Source: Aminobacter anthyllidis
GTDB taxonomy: Bacteria; Pseudomonadota; Alphaproteobacteria; Rhizobiales; Rhizobiaceae
DNA: 64,000 bases
Assembly: GCF_018555685.1 (NCBI RefSeq)
Contig: NZ_JAFLWW010000001.1
Location: 868,001-932,000, forward strand
Direction: 5' to 3'
Shown: piece after piece, positions 17,436-25,973 of the stretch
How the letters are laid out: each line of letters starts with the position of its first letter
How positions within the stretch are numbered: position 1 is the stretch's first letter
Made by a program: the position numbers and the translations under genes
Notes under the pieces: model-generated
What the model saw: only the letters and a program-made list of their open reading frames with translations
What the model was told of the DNA's origin: nothing
Databases searched by the model: none

Positions 17436-17852
17436 TCATGGCATGGCGACGCCATCGCACAGGACATAGGTGCCGCCATTGTCGGTCTGGCCGCCCTCGG
17501 GATCGACCTGGCGCACGGAGACGAGCTCGAGTTGCGTCGGGCTCAACTCAAGGATGGAAAGCGTGTCGGGGAACAGGTGGCCTGGCTCCTGGCACAGGGC
17601 GGTCACCGCCCATGCCGGCGAACGCGTTGCCCGTGTGACGTTGAGAAACTCGCAGTTGTACTCGACGCTTTCAATGCCGTGTTCCGACAGGATCAGGCTG
17701 CCGGCGTCGATCACCGACTGCAGTGAATCCTTCTTTGCCTGGGCGCAGAGCTCCTCGGATTGAAGATAGACGCCCTTGATGAAGTCGGCGGCATAGGCCG
17801 ACGTGCTGAACGCTGCCAGCGCGGACACTGCAAGAATTCGGCAGATCTTCAT
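17436..17852 (-). CDS. Secreted hypothetical protein with signal peptide
   Basis: A 138-residue protein. A clear signal peptide (KICRILAVSALAAFSTSAYA, cleavage near residue 21) points to the periplasm. The mature part has four Cys, in ELCAQAKK, YNCEFL, ALCQEPG and VLCDGV, which could form two disulfides. I do not recognise a family. The ATG at 17852 is chosen because it gives the signal peptide; a longer frame to 18056 runs through the neighbouring hydrolase gene and is a shadow. It follows the metallo-beta-lactamase-fold gene on the same strand after 28 bases. Confidence 0.7.
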   Translation of the reverse strand: MKICRILAVSALAAFSTSAYAADFIKGVYLQSEELCAQAKKDSLQSVIDAGSLILSEHGIESVEYNCEFLNVTRATRSPAWAVTALCQEPGHLFPDTLSILELSPTQLELVSVRQVDPEGGQTDNGGTYVLCDGVAMP

Positions 17853-17880
17853 GTCAAATCCATCCCGCGTTGCCGCCAGC

Positions 17881-18588
17881 TCAAATATCGGTCGCCACGC
17901 CAACCTTCGGCAGCACAACCTCGACGCCCGAACCTTCCAGGCCGGCGACGAACTGTTCCGCCGTCTGGTCGATGATCGGGAAGCTGGCGAAGTGGCATGG
18001 CACCACTGTTTCGAACTTGAAGAACCGCCGGCAGGCAAGTGCCGCCACCGCGCCACCCATGGTGAAGCGGTCGCCGATGGGAACGAGGCCGATGGCCGGC
18101 TCGTGCAACTCGTTGATCAGCGCCATGTCGGAGAAGATGTCGGTGTCGCCCATGTGATAGAGCGTGCGCTCCTCGGCGAAATGCAGCACCAGGCCGCCGG
18201 GATTGCCGAGATAGACGTTGCTGCCGTCCGGCCGGCTGACCGAAGACGAATGCAGGGCCGTAACAAAAGTGGTGGTGAAGCTGCCGCAATCGACCGTGCC
18301 GCCGATGTTGCCGGGATTGATCTGCTTGTCGCTGACACCCTGGCCGACGAGATACATGCAGATCTCGAAATTGGCGACAAGCATGGCACCGGTCTTCTTC
18401 AGGATGGCCGCGGCGTCGCCGATATGGTCGTCATGGCCGTGCGTCAGCAGCACATGCGTGACGCCCTCGGCGGCCGCCTCCCAGGATTTGCCCCACGACG
18501 GATTGCCGGTCAGGAACGGGTCGATCAGAATGGTGGCGCCAGCGACTTCAATCCGGAACGCCGAATGTCCATACCAGGTCAACTTCAT
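17881..18588 (-). CDS. UPF0173 metal-dependent hydrolase (metallo-beta-lactamase fold)
   Basis: A 235-residue cytoplasmic protein of the UPF0173/YtkL family. The metal-binding HxHxDH motif reads THGHDDH near residues 49-55, with further ligands in the [15 protein letters not shown] and VPCHF segments. The opening [14 protein letters not shown] is diagnostic. The ATG at 18588 follows GAGGAG at 11 bases; a frame opening at 18621 would add 11 residues. The physiological substrate of the family is not known. It is often found near ruvX and gatC in rhizobia, as here. Confidence 0.93.
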   Translation of the reverse strand: MKLTWYGHSAFRIEVAGATILIDPFLTGNPSWGKSWEAAAEGVTHVLLTHGHDDHIGDAAAILKKTGAMLVANFEICMYLVGQGVSDKQINPGNIGGTVDCGSFTTTFVTALHSSSVSRPDGSNVYLGNPGGLVLHFAEERTLYHMGDTDIFSDMALINELHEPAIGLVPIGDRFTMGGAVAALACRRFFKFETVVPCHFASFPIIDQTAEQFVAGLEGSGVEVVLPKVGVATDI

Positions 18589-18734
18589 CGTTTCGGTACT
18601 CCTCGTCAGTTCGTTGGCCAAAGGATAGAACGCACAAAGCCCCTTTCAAAGAGGCCGATACGTAAATTCAAGGTGTTAGGACCTGCGCTGCCCGTCCGGG
18701 CGGACGCATCCGGTAAGTCATAGAGGAAAGCCGC

Positions 18735-19220
18735 TTGGCCATCGTTACGATTGAACAACTGCCCGCGCTGCTGGCCGGCGGCAAGACGCTAGCCGGGCTC
18801 GACCTCGGCGACAAGACGATCGGCGTTGCGGTTTCCGATCGCGGCCTCTCCTTCTCGCATCCGCGCCAGGTCATCATCCGCAAGAAATTCACGCTCGACG
18901 TGGCGGTGCTGCTTGCCATGCTGGCCAAGGAAAACACCGCCGCGATCGTGATCGGCCTGCCGATCAACATGGATGGCTCGGAAGGGCCGCGCGCTCAAAA
19001 ATCACGCGCTTTCGTGCGCAATGCCGCCAACCTCACCGATTTGCCATTCATCTTCTGGGACGAGCGGCTATCGACGGTGGCGGCGGAACGCGTGCTGATC
19101 GAGATGGATGTCTCGCGCAAGAAACGCGACGGCCGCATCGATTCGGCCGCGGCCGCCTTTATTCTGCAGGGTGTACTCGACCGGCTTCAGACACTCGACG
19201 CATCGCCGCACGCGGACTAG
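18735..19220 (+). CDS. ruvX: RuvX/YqgF-type nuclease
   Basis: A 161-residue RNase H-fold protein, family YqgF/RuvX, annotated as Holliday junction resolvase or 16S rRNA pre-processing nuclease. Catalytic acidic residues are in [15 protein letters not shown], in FWDERLST and near the [13 protein letters not shown] end. The start is TTG at 18735, supported by GAGGAAA seven bases before it and by the family opening. The 3' end overlaps the convergent DUF6105 gene by 62 bases. In bacteria the better documented role is 16S rRNA 5'-end maturation. Confidence 0.94.
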   Translation: MAIVTIEQLPALLAGGKTLAGLDLGDKTIGVAVSDRGLSFSHPRQVIIRKKFTLDVAVLLAMLAKENTAAIVIGLPINMDGSEGPRAQKSRAFVRNAANLTDLPFIFWDERLSTVAAERVLIEMDVSRKKRDGRIDSAAAAFILQGVLDRLQTLDASPHAD

Positions 19221-19494
19221 ACCGCCAGCCCCTCACCTTCTCGGCAATCAGCTTGCGGCGGCGGAACGCCCAGATGCCGAGCAGGATGAATGTGTCGAAG
19301 ATACAGGCCTTGGCGATCATCCACGGGATCTTGGCCGCTTCGACGCCGAGCAATTCGCCATAAAGGTTGAAGATCGCCAGATTCAGGGCGCGGCTCAGGA
19401 TCGGGTAACCGAAATTGAGGTCGTTGATCGACAGGAAGTACCAGCCCCAGAACAGGACCAGCGGCGTGGCCCAAACGGCGAAAACATAGCGCAT
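19159..19494 (-). CDS. DUF6105 family membrane protein
   Basis: A 111-residue protein with hydrophobic stretches at residues 1-22 and about 60-78, matching the small rhizobial DUF6105 family of unknown function. Landmarks are the opening [18 protein letters not shown], the [13 protein letters not shown] segment and a C-terminal basic tail after [10 protein letters not shown]. The last 62 bases overlap the end of ruvX in the opposite direction; the conserved part lies outside the overlap, so the C-terminal 20 residues are probably not under strong constraint. Confidence 0.8.
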   Translation of the reverse strand: MRYVFAVWATPLVLFWGWYFLSINDLNFGYPILSRALNLAIFNLYGELLGVEAAKIPWMIAKACIFDTFILLGIWAFRRRKLIAEKVRGWRSSPRAAMRRVSEAGRVHPAE

Positions 19495-19687
19495 CAGACG
19501 CAGCCTTTCACAGCAGGCTTGGCGGCTTCAGTGTCCCGGAATTGGTTCGAAAAGACCCGCATCGGGACTCCTGCTTCTTTGCAAAAGACAGTGGGCCCTG
19601 CGGGGGCGGCGTGCAACGTAAACCATTTGTTAAGGTTAATTTGCGTGCGGTCGTCCAACAATGGGACGGTTACTGCCCCGGATTGCG

Positions 19688-21316
19688 TCAGCCGACCTGT
19701 GGATAGAGCGTGTCGATGATCAGACGCGAATCGTGCCGCGCATCGAGCATGCCGTAGGTGCCGCGCCACTGACCGGCGAGACGGGTCTCGATGAATGCGT
19801 CGGCGATCCGCCCTGCCCCCATGCGGCGCAGTTCGGCCGCGGCCGCCGAAATGGCGAGTTGCTCGGTGAGAATGCGCGCCGAGCCTTCGTCGGAGCTCGC
19901 GACCTGCATGGCTGCTCGGAGCACGCCGAGCACGCTGCGGCCACCGGGACCGAGGTCGCGCTCAAGGGTTGCCAGTACATCCTCGAACAGGCCTGGCGCC
20001 CGCTGCAGCACGCGCAGCACGTCGAGCGCCATCACGTTGCCAGAACCTTCCCAGATCGCGTTGACCGGCGCCTCGCGATAATAGCGCGCCAGCGGCGCTT
20101 CTTCGACATAGCCGTTGCCGCCAAGGCACTCCATCGCTTCGTAGAGAAGCCCCGGCGCGATCTTGCAGACCCAGTATTTGACAACAGGCGTCATGGCGCG
20201 CGCAAAGGCAGCCTCGCCGCGGTCGGATGCCGCTTCGTCGAACGAGCGCGCCAGCCGAAAAGCAAGCGCGGTCGCGCCAGCGACATCAAGCGCCATGTCG
20301 GCAAGAACCCGCTGCATCAAGGGCTGGTCGACAAGATTGGCGCCGAACACCTGGCGGTGACGGGTGTGGTGGACTGCTTCAGCAAGTCCCGCGCGCATTA
20401 TTGCCGACGAGGCAACGGCGCAGTCGAGCCGCGTCAGCGTCACCATGTCCATGATCGTCTTGATGCCACCGCCGGGCTCGCCGACCAGATCGCCGATGGC
20501 GCCCTGGATCTCGACCTCGGCGGAGGCGTTGGAACGGTTGCCGAGTTTGTCCTTGAGGCGCTGGAACTGCAGCCCGTTGGCCGAGCCGTCGCTGAGGATG
20601 CGCGGAACCAGGAAACAGGACAGCCCCTCGGGCGCCTGCGCCAGCATCAGGAAGGCGTCGGACATCGGCGCCGACATGAACCATTTGTGGCCGGTGAGCC
20701 GGTAGAAACTGCCACCGGCGCGTTCGGCCTTGGTGGTGTTGGCCCGGACGTCGGTGCCGCCCTGCTTTTCGGTCATGCCCATGCCGAGCGTCAGGCCGGC
20801 CTTTTCGACCGGTGGCTTTTGCGCCTGATCGTATTTGCGCGTGGTGACGCGCGGCGCCCACTCACGAAACAGCTTCGGGTTCGCCATCAATGCGGCAAGC
20901 GAGGCATTGGTCATGGTGATCGGGCACAGGTGCCCACATTCGAGCTGCGCGGTCAGATAAAAGCGCGCCGCCCGCACCTGGTGGCGTCGCCCGGTCTCGG
21001 TGCCGCCATTTTCCCAAACGGAAGAATGCAGCCCGCCTGTGATCGAGCGGCGCATCAGCGCGTGATAGGCAGGATGGAACTCGACCTGGTCGATACGCCG
21101 CCCCTGGCGGTCATGGGTCTTGAGCTTCGGCACCTCGCTGTTGGCGAGCCGCGCGAGATCCTGAGCTTCTTGATTCAGCACGAAGCGGCCGAGGCCGTCG
21201 AGGTCGCGACGCACCGGCTCGGAAAAGCTCTCTGCGATCTGGATCAGCAGCGGATCGCCGCGCCAGGCATTGCTGCCCGTTAGCGGAGGGGGCTGGTTCG
21301 GCACGTCCTGCGTCAC
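19688..21316 (-). CDS. AidB-like acyl-CoA dehydrogenase family flavoprotein
   Basis: A 542-residue protein of the AidB branch of acyl-CoA dehydrogenases; E. coli AidB has 541. AidB binds FAD and DNA and is induced in the adaptive response to alkylation, with weak isovaleryl-CoA dehydrogenase activity. Landmarks: PPLTGSNAWRGDPLL at the start, ECGHLCPITMTNAS, the FAD-binding MTEKQGGTDVRAN, the GHKWFMSAPMSDAFL strand and YEAMECLGGNGYVEE. The GTG at 21316 has AAGGA about 8 bases upstream and gives the family opening; the frame is open to 21472. A DNA-protection role is family knowledge, not shown here. Confidence 0.88.
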   Translation of the reverse strand: MTQDVPNQPPPLTGSNAWRGDPLLIQIAESFSEPVRRDLDGLGRFVLNQEAQDLARLANSEVPKLKTHDRQGRRIDQVEFHPAYHALMRRSITGGLHSSVWENGGTETGRRHQVRAARFYLTAQLECGHLCPITMTNASLAALMANPKLFREWAPRVTTRKYDQAQKPPVEKAGLTLGMGMTEKQGGTDVRANTTKAERAGGSFYRLTGHKWFMSAPMSDAFLMLAQAPEGLSCFLVPRILSDGSANGLQFQRLKDKLGNRSNASAEVEIQGAIGDLVGEPGGGIKTIMDMVTLTRLDCAVASSAIMRAGLAEAVHHTRHRQVFGANLVDQPLMQRVLADMALDVAGATALAFRLARSFDEAASDRGEAAFARAMTPVVKYWVCKIAPGLLYEAMECLGGNGYVEEAPLARYYREAPVNAIWEGSGNVMALDVLRVLQRAPGLFEDVLATLERDLGPGGRSVLGVLRAAMQVASSDEGSARILTEQLAISAAAAELRRMGAGRIADAFIETRLAGQWRGTYGMLDARHDSRLIIDTLYPQVG

Positions 21317-21461
21317 GCCTTGTCCTTCATCGGTGTGGGCAACGGGCACGAATCCGCAGCCATGGCCGGCCTTTATAGCCGAAATGCTTATCGATAGCTT
21401 ATGGCCCAGCTTGGATGCGACGAAAATCCCGTGGGAGAACTTTCGACATCGAAATCCTGGC

Positions 21462-21490
21462 TTGCGGGTCACTTAAGCACAGCCTATAGC
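21462..21490 (+). promoter_or_regulatory. Candidate pyrB promoter close to the start codon
   Basis: TTGCGG (21462-21467), 17 bases, TATAGC (21485-21490). The -10 ends 11 bases before the ATG of pyrB, so the message would be almost leaderless if this site is used. Weak -35 match. Confidence 0.3.
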
Positions 21491-21501
21491 AGCGCCTTGA
21501 G

Positions 21502-22467
21502 ATGACAGACCTATCGTCCCTGCCGCCCTACCCGCACCGCCATCTTCTTGGCATCCGCGACCTTTCTCCTTTCGATATCGAATTGTTGCTCGACCGCGCC
21601 GACGCGGCCGTCTCGATTTCGCGTCAATCGGAGAAAAAGACCTCGACGCTGCGCGGCAGAACCCAGATCAATCTGTTCTACGAAGCCTCGACACGCACGC
21701 AGTCGTCTTTCGAACTCGCCGGCAAACGCCTCGGCGCCGATGTCATGAACATGTCGGTGGCAAGCTCTTCGGTGAAGAAGGGCGAGACGCTGATCGACAC
21801 GGCGATGACGCTGAACGCGATGCGGCCCGACATTCTTATTATCCGCCATCAGTCGGCGGGCGCGGCAGCCTTGCTTGCCCAAAAGGTCGGCTGTTCGGTG
21901 GTCAATGCCGGCGACGGTGCGCATGAGCATCCGACGCAGGCGCTGCTCGACGCGCTGACCATCCGCCGCGCCAAGGGCCGCATTGCCCATCTTACGGTGG
22001 CGATCTGCGGCGACATCCTGCATTCGCGCGTCGCCCGCTCCAACATCTTGTTGCTCAATGCGCTCGGCGCCCGCGTCAAGGTCGTCGCGCCCTCGACGCT
22101 GCTGCCTTCCGGCATCGCCCAGATGGGTGTCGAGGTGACGCAGTCGATGGCTGAAGGCCTGAAGGATGCCGACGTCGTCATGATGCTGCGCCTGCAGCGC
22201 GAGCGCATGGCCGGTGCCTTCGTGCCTTCGGTGCGCGAGTACTTCCGCTACTACGGCCTTGACGCCGAAAAGTTGAAGGCCGCCAAGCCCGATGCGCTGG
22301 TGATGCATCCAGGCCCGATGAACCGCGGCGTCGAGATCGCCTCGGAGATTGCCGACGGTCCGCAGAGCGTCATCCAGGAACAGGTGGAAATGGGCGTCGC
22401 CGTGCGCATGGCGGTGATGGAAGCGCTGCTCGACCCGCGCCGCAATCGCGATGGACACAACGCATGA
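21502..22467 (+). CDS. pyrB: Aspartate carbamoyltransferase catalytic subunit
   Basis: A 321-residue enzyme of pyrimidine synthesis that joins carbamoyl phosphate and aspartate. The carbamoyl-phosphate motif [16 protein letters not shown] is intact, as are [14 protein letters not shown] and [13 protein letters not shown]. It lacks a regulatory pyrI neighbour; instead it overlaps by four bases (ATGA) with a dihydroorotase-like gene whose metal ligands are missing. That arrangement is known from class A aspartate carbamoyltransferases, where the inactive partner is needed for assembly. Confidence 0.97.
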   Translation: MTDLSSLPPYPHRHLLGIRDLSPFDIELLLDRADAAVSISRQSEKKTSTLRGRTQINLFYEASTRTQSSFELAGKRLGADVMNMSVASSSVKKGETLIDTAMTLNAMRPDILIIRHQSAGAAALLAQKVGCSVVNAGDGAHEHPTQALLDALTIRRAKGRIAHLTVAICGDILHSRVARSNILLLNALGARVKVVAPSTLLPSGIAQMGVEVTQSMAEGLKDADVVMMLRLQRERMAGAFVPSVREYFRYYGLDAEKLKAAKPDALVMHPGPMNRGVEIASEIADGPQSVIQEQVEMGVAVRMAVMEALLDPRRNRDGHNA

Positions 22468-23750
22468 GCATCACGGTTTTCCAGCGCGCCCGCATCGTCG
22501 ACCCCTCGCGCGGCATCGATGAGACCGGCACTGTCATCGTCGACGGCAAGAAGATCGTTGCGGCAGGTGCCGACGCGCTCAACCAGGGCATACCAGGTGG
22601 CGCCGCAGTCATCGACTGTGTCGGAAAGGCCATCATTCCCGGCCTGATCGACGGCCGCGTCTTCATCGGCGAGCCGGGCGGCGAGCACCGCGAGACAATT
22701 GCTTCGGCAAGCATCGCCGCTGCAGCCGGCGGCGTCACATCGGTCGTCATGATGCCCGACACCGACCCGGTGATCGACAATGTCGCGCTTGTCGAGTTCG
22801 TGCTACGCACCGCCAAGGACACGGCATCGGTCAACGTCTTCCCGGCAGCGGCGATCACCAAGGGTCTCGACGGCCACGAGATGACCGAGTTCGGCCTGCT
22901 GCGCGAAGCCGGTGCCGTGGCCTTTACCGACGGGCGCCACACCATCGCCAGTTCGATGGTGATGCGCCGGGCGCTGACCTATGCGCGCGATTTCGACGCC
23001 GTGATCGCGCATGAGACGCAGGATGCCGACCTCGCCTCATCGGGCGTGATGAATGAGGGCCTCTACGCCAGCTGGCTCGGGCTCTCGGGCATTCCACGCG
23101 AAGCCGAATCCATCCCGCTCGAACGCGACCTGGCGCTCGCCCGGCTGACGCGCGGCAACTACCACGCCGCCAAAATCTCGACCGCGATGGCCGCAGGTGC
23201 TGTAGCCCGCGCCAAGGCCGACGGCGCCAAGGTGACTGCTGGCGTCTCGATCAACAGCCTGTCGCTCAACGAAAACGACGTCGGCGAGTACCGCACCTTC
23301 TTCCGGCTGGCGCCGCCATTGCGCGCCGAAGAAGACCGCATTGCCATGATCGGGGCGCTGAAGGACGGCACCATCGATGTGATCGTCTCCTCGCACGATC
23401 CGCAGGACGTCGACACCAAGCGCCTGCCCTTTGCCGATGCCGCAGTCGGCGCGATCGGCCTGGAAACATTGCTGGCCGTGGCATTGCGCCTGCACCACAA
23501 CGACGAAGTGCCGCTGCTGCGCATCATTGAAGCGCTTTCGACCGCTCCGGCGAAGCTGTTCGGCCTGCCCGGCGGCACGCTGAAGCCCGGCGCCTTGGCT
23601 GATCTGGCGCTTGTCGACCTTGGCGAGCCGTGGCTGGTGCGCGAGGCCGATATCCGCTCACGCTCCAAGAACACCTGCTTCGAAGGGGCCCGACTGCAAG
23701 GCAAGGTCTTGAAAACCTTGGTCGGCGGACGCACAGTGTTCTCGGCCTGA
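22464..23750 (+). CDS. Dihydroorotase-like protein lacking zinc ligands (PyrC' type)
   Basis: A 428-residue amidohydrolase-fold protein related to dihydroorotase. The overall pattern of type I DHOase is kept (PGLID at 59-63, [25 protein letters not shown]), but catalytic positions are not: the metal motif HxH reads R65-V-F67, the later His of the YHIAHVSTA-type motif reads YHAAKISTA, the PHH motif reads INS, and the catalytic Asp of TDHAPH reads SSHDPQ. It should be inactive as a DHOase. It overlaps pyrB by four bases, so it is probably the structural partner of aspartate carbamoyltransferase, like PyrC' of pseudomonads. An active pyrC must lie elsewhere. Confidence 0.92.
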   Translation: MSITVFQRARIVDPSRGIDETGTVIVDGKKIVAAGADALNQGIPGGAAVIDCVGKAIIPGLIDGRVFIGEPGGEHRETIASASIAAAAGGVTSVVMMPDTDPVIDNVALVEFVLRTAKDTASVNVFPAAAITKGLDGHEMTEFGLLREAGAVAFTDGRHTIASSMVMRRALTYARDFDAVIAHETQDADLASSGVMNEGLYASWLGLSGIPREAESIPLERDLALARLTRGNYHAAKISTAMAAGAVARAKADGAKVTAGVSINSLSLNENDVGEYRTFFRLAPPLRAEEDRIAMIGALKDGTIDVIVSSHDPQDVDTKRLPFADAAVGAIGLETLLAVALRLHHNDEVPLLRIIEALSTAPAKLFGLPGGTLKPGALADLALVDLGEPWLVREADIRSRSKNTCFEGARLQGKVLKTLVGGRTVFSA

Positions 23751-23778
23751 CGGGCCACGGGGGAGAAAAATTACCTTG

Positions 23779-24390
23779 ATGCCGGATGACATTTTTCCGA
23801 CGGCTATACACGTGCTCATCGCGGCCGCCGTATTCGGCTATATCCTGGGTTCGATCCCATTCGGCCTGCTTCTGACGCGCGCGGCCGGCCTCGGCGACGT
23901 GCGCAAGATCGGCTCCGGCAACATCGGCGCGACCAACGTGCTGCGCACCGGCAATAAGAAGCTGGCGGCCGCAACACTGTTGCTCGACGCGCTGAAGGGC
24001 ACCGTAGCTGTGATCATCGCAGCACGCTGGAGCCACGATGCCGCGATTGCCGCCGGCTTCGGCGCCTTCATCGGCCACCTCTATCCGATCTGGCTCGGCT
24101 TCAAGGGCGGCAAGGGCGTCGCCACCTATCTTGGCGTGCTGTTCGGCCTGTCCGGGCTCGGCGCACTGGTCTTCGCCGTGACCTGGCTGCTTGTCGCCTT
24201 TGTCAGTCGCTATTCCTCGCTGGCGGCACTGATCGCTGCGGTGCTGGTGCCGATCGCACTTTATATGATCGACATGCCCAAGGCAGCTGCCTTGCTTGCG
24301 CTGATGAGTGTGATCGTCTTCATCCGGCATCGCGCCAACATTTCGCGCCTGCTTGCCGGCACCGAATCGCGGATCGGGTCCGAGGGATGA
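23779..24390 (+). CDS. plsY: Glycerol-3-phosphate acyltransferase PlsY
   Basis: A 203-residue inner-membrane enzyme that transfers an acyl group from acyl phosphate to glycerol-3-phosphate, the first step of phospholipid synthesis. The three conserved motifs are present: [20 protein letters not shown] and [10 protein letters not shown]. About five hydrophobic helices are visible. The ATG at 23779 is taken; a TTG directly before it (23776) is possible. dprA follows with a four-base overlap, so the two are cotranscribed and coupled. It lies 28 bases after the pyrC'-like gene, so it may be in the same transcript. Confidence 0.95.
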   Translation: MPDDIFPTAIHVLIAAAVFGYILGSIPFGLLLTRAAGLGDVRKIGSGNIGATNVLRTGNKKLAAATLLLDALKGTVAVIIAARWSHDAAIAAGFGAFIGHLYPIWLGFKGGKGVATYLGVLFGLSGLGALVFAVTWLLVAFVSRYSSLAALIAAVLVPIALYMIDMPKAAALLALMSVIVFIRHRANISRLLAGTESRIGSEG

Positions 24391-25520
24391 GCCAAGCCGC
24401 CGCCGGGCCGCATCTCAGCGACCGGCAGCGGCTTCATTGGCTGCGCCTGATCCGTACGCCGAATGTCGGCCCGGCAAGTTTTCGCGACCTGATCAACCGC
24501 TTCGGCTCGGCCGAAACCGCAATCGAGATGCTGCCCGAGATCATGGTGGCTGGCGGCGCCAACCGCCTGGTCCGCGTCCCCTCGGTGGTGGAGGCCGAGG
24601 CGGAACTGGAGTTGGCGTACAGATGCGGCGCGCGCTTCGTCGCGCTTGGCGAACCCGACTACCCCCAGACGCTCAAGCGCATGGACAATCCGCCGCCGCT
24701 GCTCGCGGTCAAAGGCACCAGCGCAGTCTTCAGCCTGCCGCCGGTGGCCATCGTCGGCGCGCGCAATGCCTCCCTCGCCGGGATCAAGATGGCACGAACT
24801 CTGGCATCTGAACTCGGTCGCAACGGCTATTCCGTGATTTCCGGGCTGGCCCGTGGCATCGACACTGCAGCGCATCAAGGCAGCCTCGATACCGGCACTG
24901 TCGGCGTTCTGGCCGGCGGCATCGATCGCCCCTACCCGCCTGAAAATGTCAGTCTTTGCGACGAGATCGCCGAACGCGGGGCGATCGTTTCGGAAATGCC
25001 GTTCGGCTGGGAGCCCCGCGCCCAGGACTTTCCGCGCCGCAACCGCATCGTCGCCGGCATGGCCCTCGGGCTTGTCGTGGTTGAAGCGGCGCAACGTTCG
25101 GGCTCGCTGATCAGCGCGCGGCTCGCCGGCGAGATGGGGCGACTGGTCTTTGCCGTGCCCGGCTCTCCGCTCGACCCCCGCGCCGCCGGCACCAACGGCC
25201 TGCTCAAGGACGGCGCGACGCTGGTGACCGAAGCAGCCGACGTACTGGAGGCGCTTGCGCCGCTGGTCGGTGGCCAGCCATATGTCCCGCCCAGCCTCGA
25301 GGAGTCGCCGGATTTCAGCGCCACGCTACCGCCGGCCGACAGCGACCGAGCCCGGGTAATCGAGGCGTTGGGGCCGGTTCCCGTCGAGGTCGACGAACTG
25401 ATACGTCACACCCGACTTCACCCGGCGCAGATTTTCATGATCCTGCTGGAGCTCGACCTTGCGGGCCGGCTCGAACGCCATTCAGGCGGACGTGTTTCGC
25501 TTGTTGAGCCCGATGTTTGA
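24387..25520 (+). CDS. dprA: DNA-processing protein DprA
   Basis: A 377-residue protein that binds incoming single-stranded DNA and loads RecA during transformation. An N-terminal helical (SAM-like) part is followed by the Rossmann-like DNA-binding core: [53 protein letters not shown]. The last 65 residues or so form a winged-helix DML1-type domain ([18 protein letters not shown]). It overlaps plsY by four bases. The gene is widespread in bacteria not known to be naturally competent. Its last 39 bases overlap the convergent small gene. Confidence 0.95.
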   Translation: MSQAAAGPHLSDRQRLHWLRLIRTPNVGPASFRDLINRFGSAETAIEMLPEIMVAGGANRLVRVPSVVEAEAELELAYRCGARFVALGEPDYPQTLKRMDNPPPLLAVKGTSAVFSLPPVAIVGARNASLAGIKMARTLASELGRNGYSVISGLARGIDTAAHQGSLDTGTVGVLAGGIDRPYPPENVSLCDEIAERGAIVSEMPFGWEPRAQDFPRRNRIVAGMALGLVVVEAAQRSGSLISARLAGEMGRLVFAVPGSPLDPRAAGTNGLLKDGATLVTEAADVLEALAPLVGGQPYVPPSLEESPDFSATLPPADSDRARVIEALGPVPVEVDELIRHTRLHPAQIFMILLELDLAGRLERHSGGRVSLVEPDV

Positions 25521-25688
25521 AGGCCGCTCGCCACGGATGACGTCGCCAGCCTCGACATAGGCCATCTCGATCAGATAGGCGAGCATGCCACAGCGTTCCG
25601 TCTCCGCCATGATGCGGAGTTGCCCCAGCATGGCCTGGATATAGTCCATAGTTTCGGCCCGCCTTTGCGCAGGCACCGGCTTGTGCAT
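25482..25688 (-). CDS. Small conserved rhizobial protein, unknown function
   Basis: A 68-residue soluble, helical protein with the core MDYIQAMLGQLRIMAETERCGMLAYLIEMAYVEAGD (given here in parts: MDYIQAMLGQLR, AETERCGMLAYLIEMAY, VEAGDVIRG). I recall similar short proteins in Rhizobiales but no function. The ATG at 25688 has GAGG 12 bases upstream; another ATG at 25715 lacks any Shine-Dalgarno. The last 39 bases overlap dprA tail to tail. Confidence 0.68.
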   Translation of the reverse strand: MHKPVPAQRRAETMDYIQAMLGQLRIMAETERCGMLAYLIEMAYVEAGDVIRGERPSNIGLNKRNTSA

Positions 25689-25973
25689 ATCAGTGGCTTT
25701 CCTCTGCCGCCCCATGTCGAATCGCGCAATCTGGTGCCGATTTCGGCACAGAAGTCAGGCTCAACCGGCAATGGTGGAAACGTAGCAAATCTACTAATGA
25801 TTGCAATAGCGCATATTAATATACCCTGGGTTGCAATCCCGTTCTTCACCGTCGTTTTTGACCCCTTCCCCTTGACCGGACCGAAAAGCGCGGCCATGTG
25901 ACGAGCGAATTGAAAATCTTCGCCACGCGCCGTCAGCCGTTGTTTTGGCGCTTCACTGGAAAATCACCCACAT

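Noticed and set aside
19494-19769. A 91-residue frame on the minus strand between the DUF6105 and AidB-like genes
   Set aside because: It overlaps the end of the AidB-like gene, has no ribosome binding site and has a Arg/His-rich, non-family composition.
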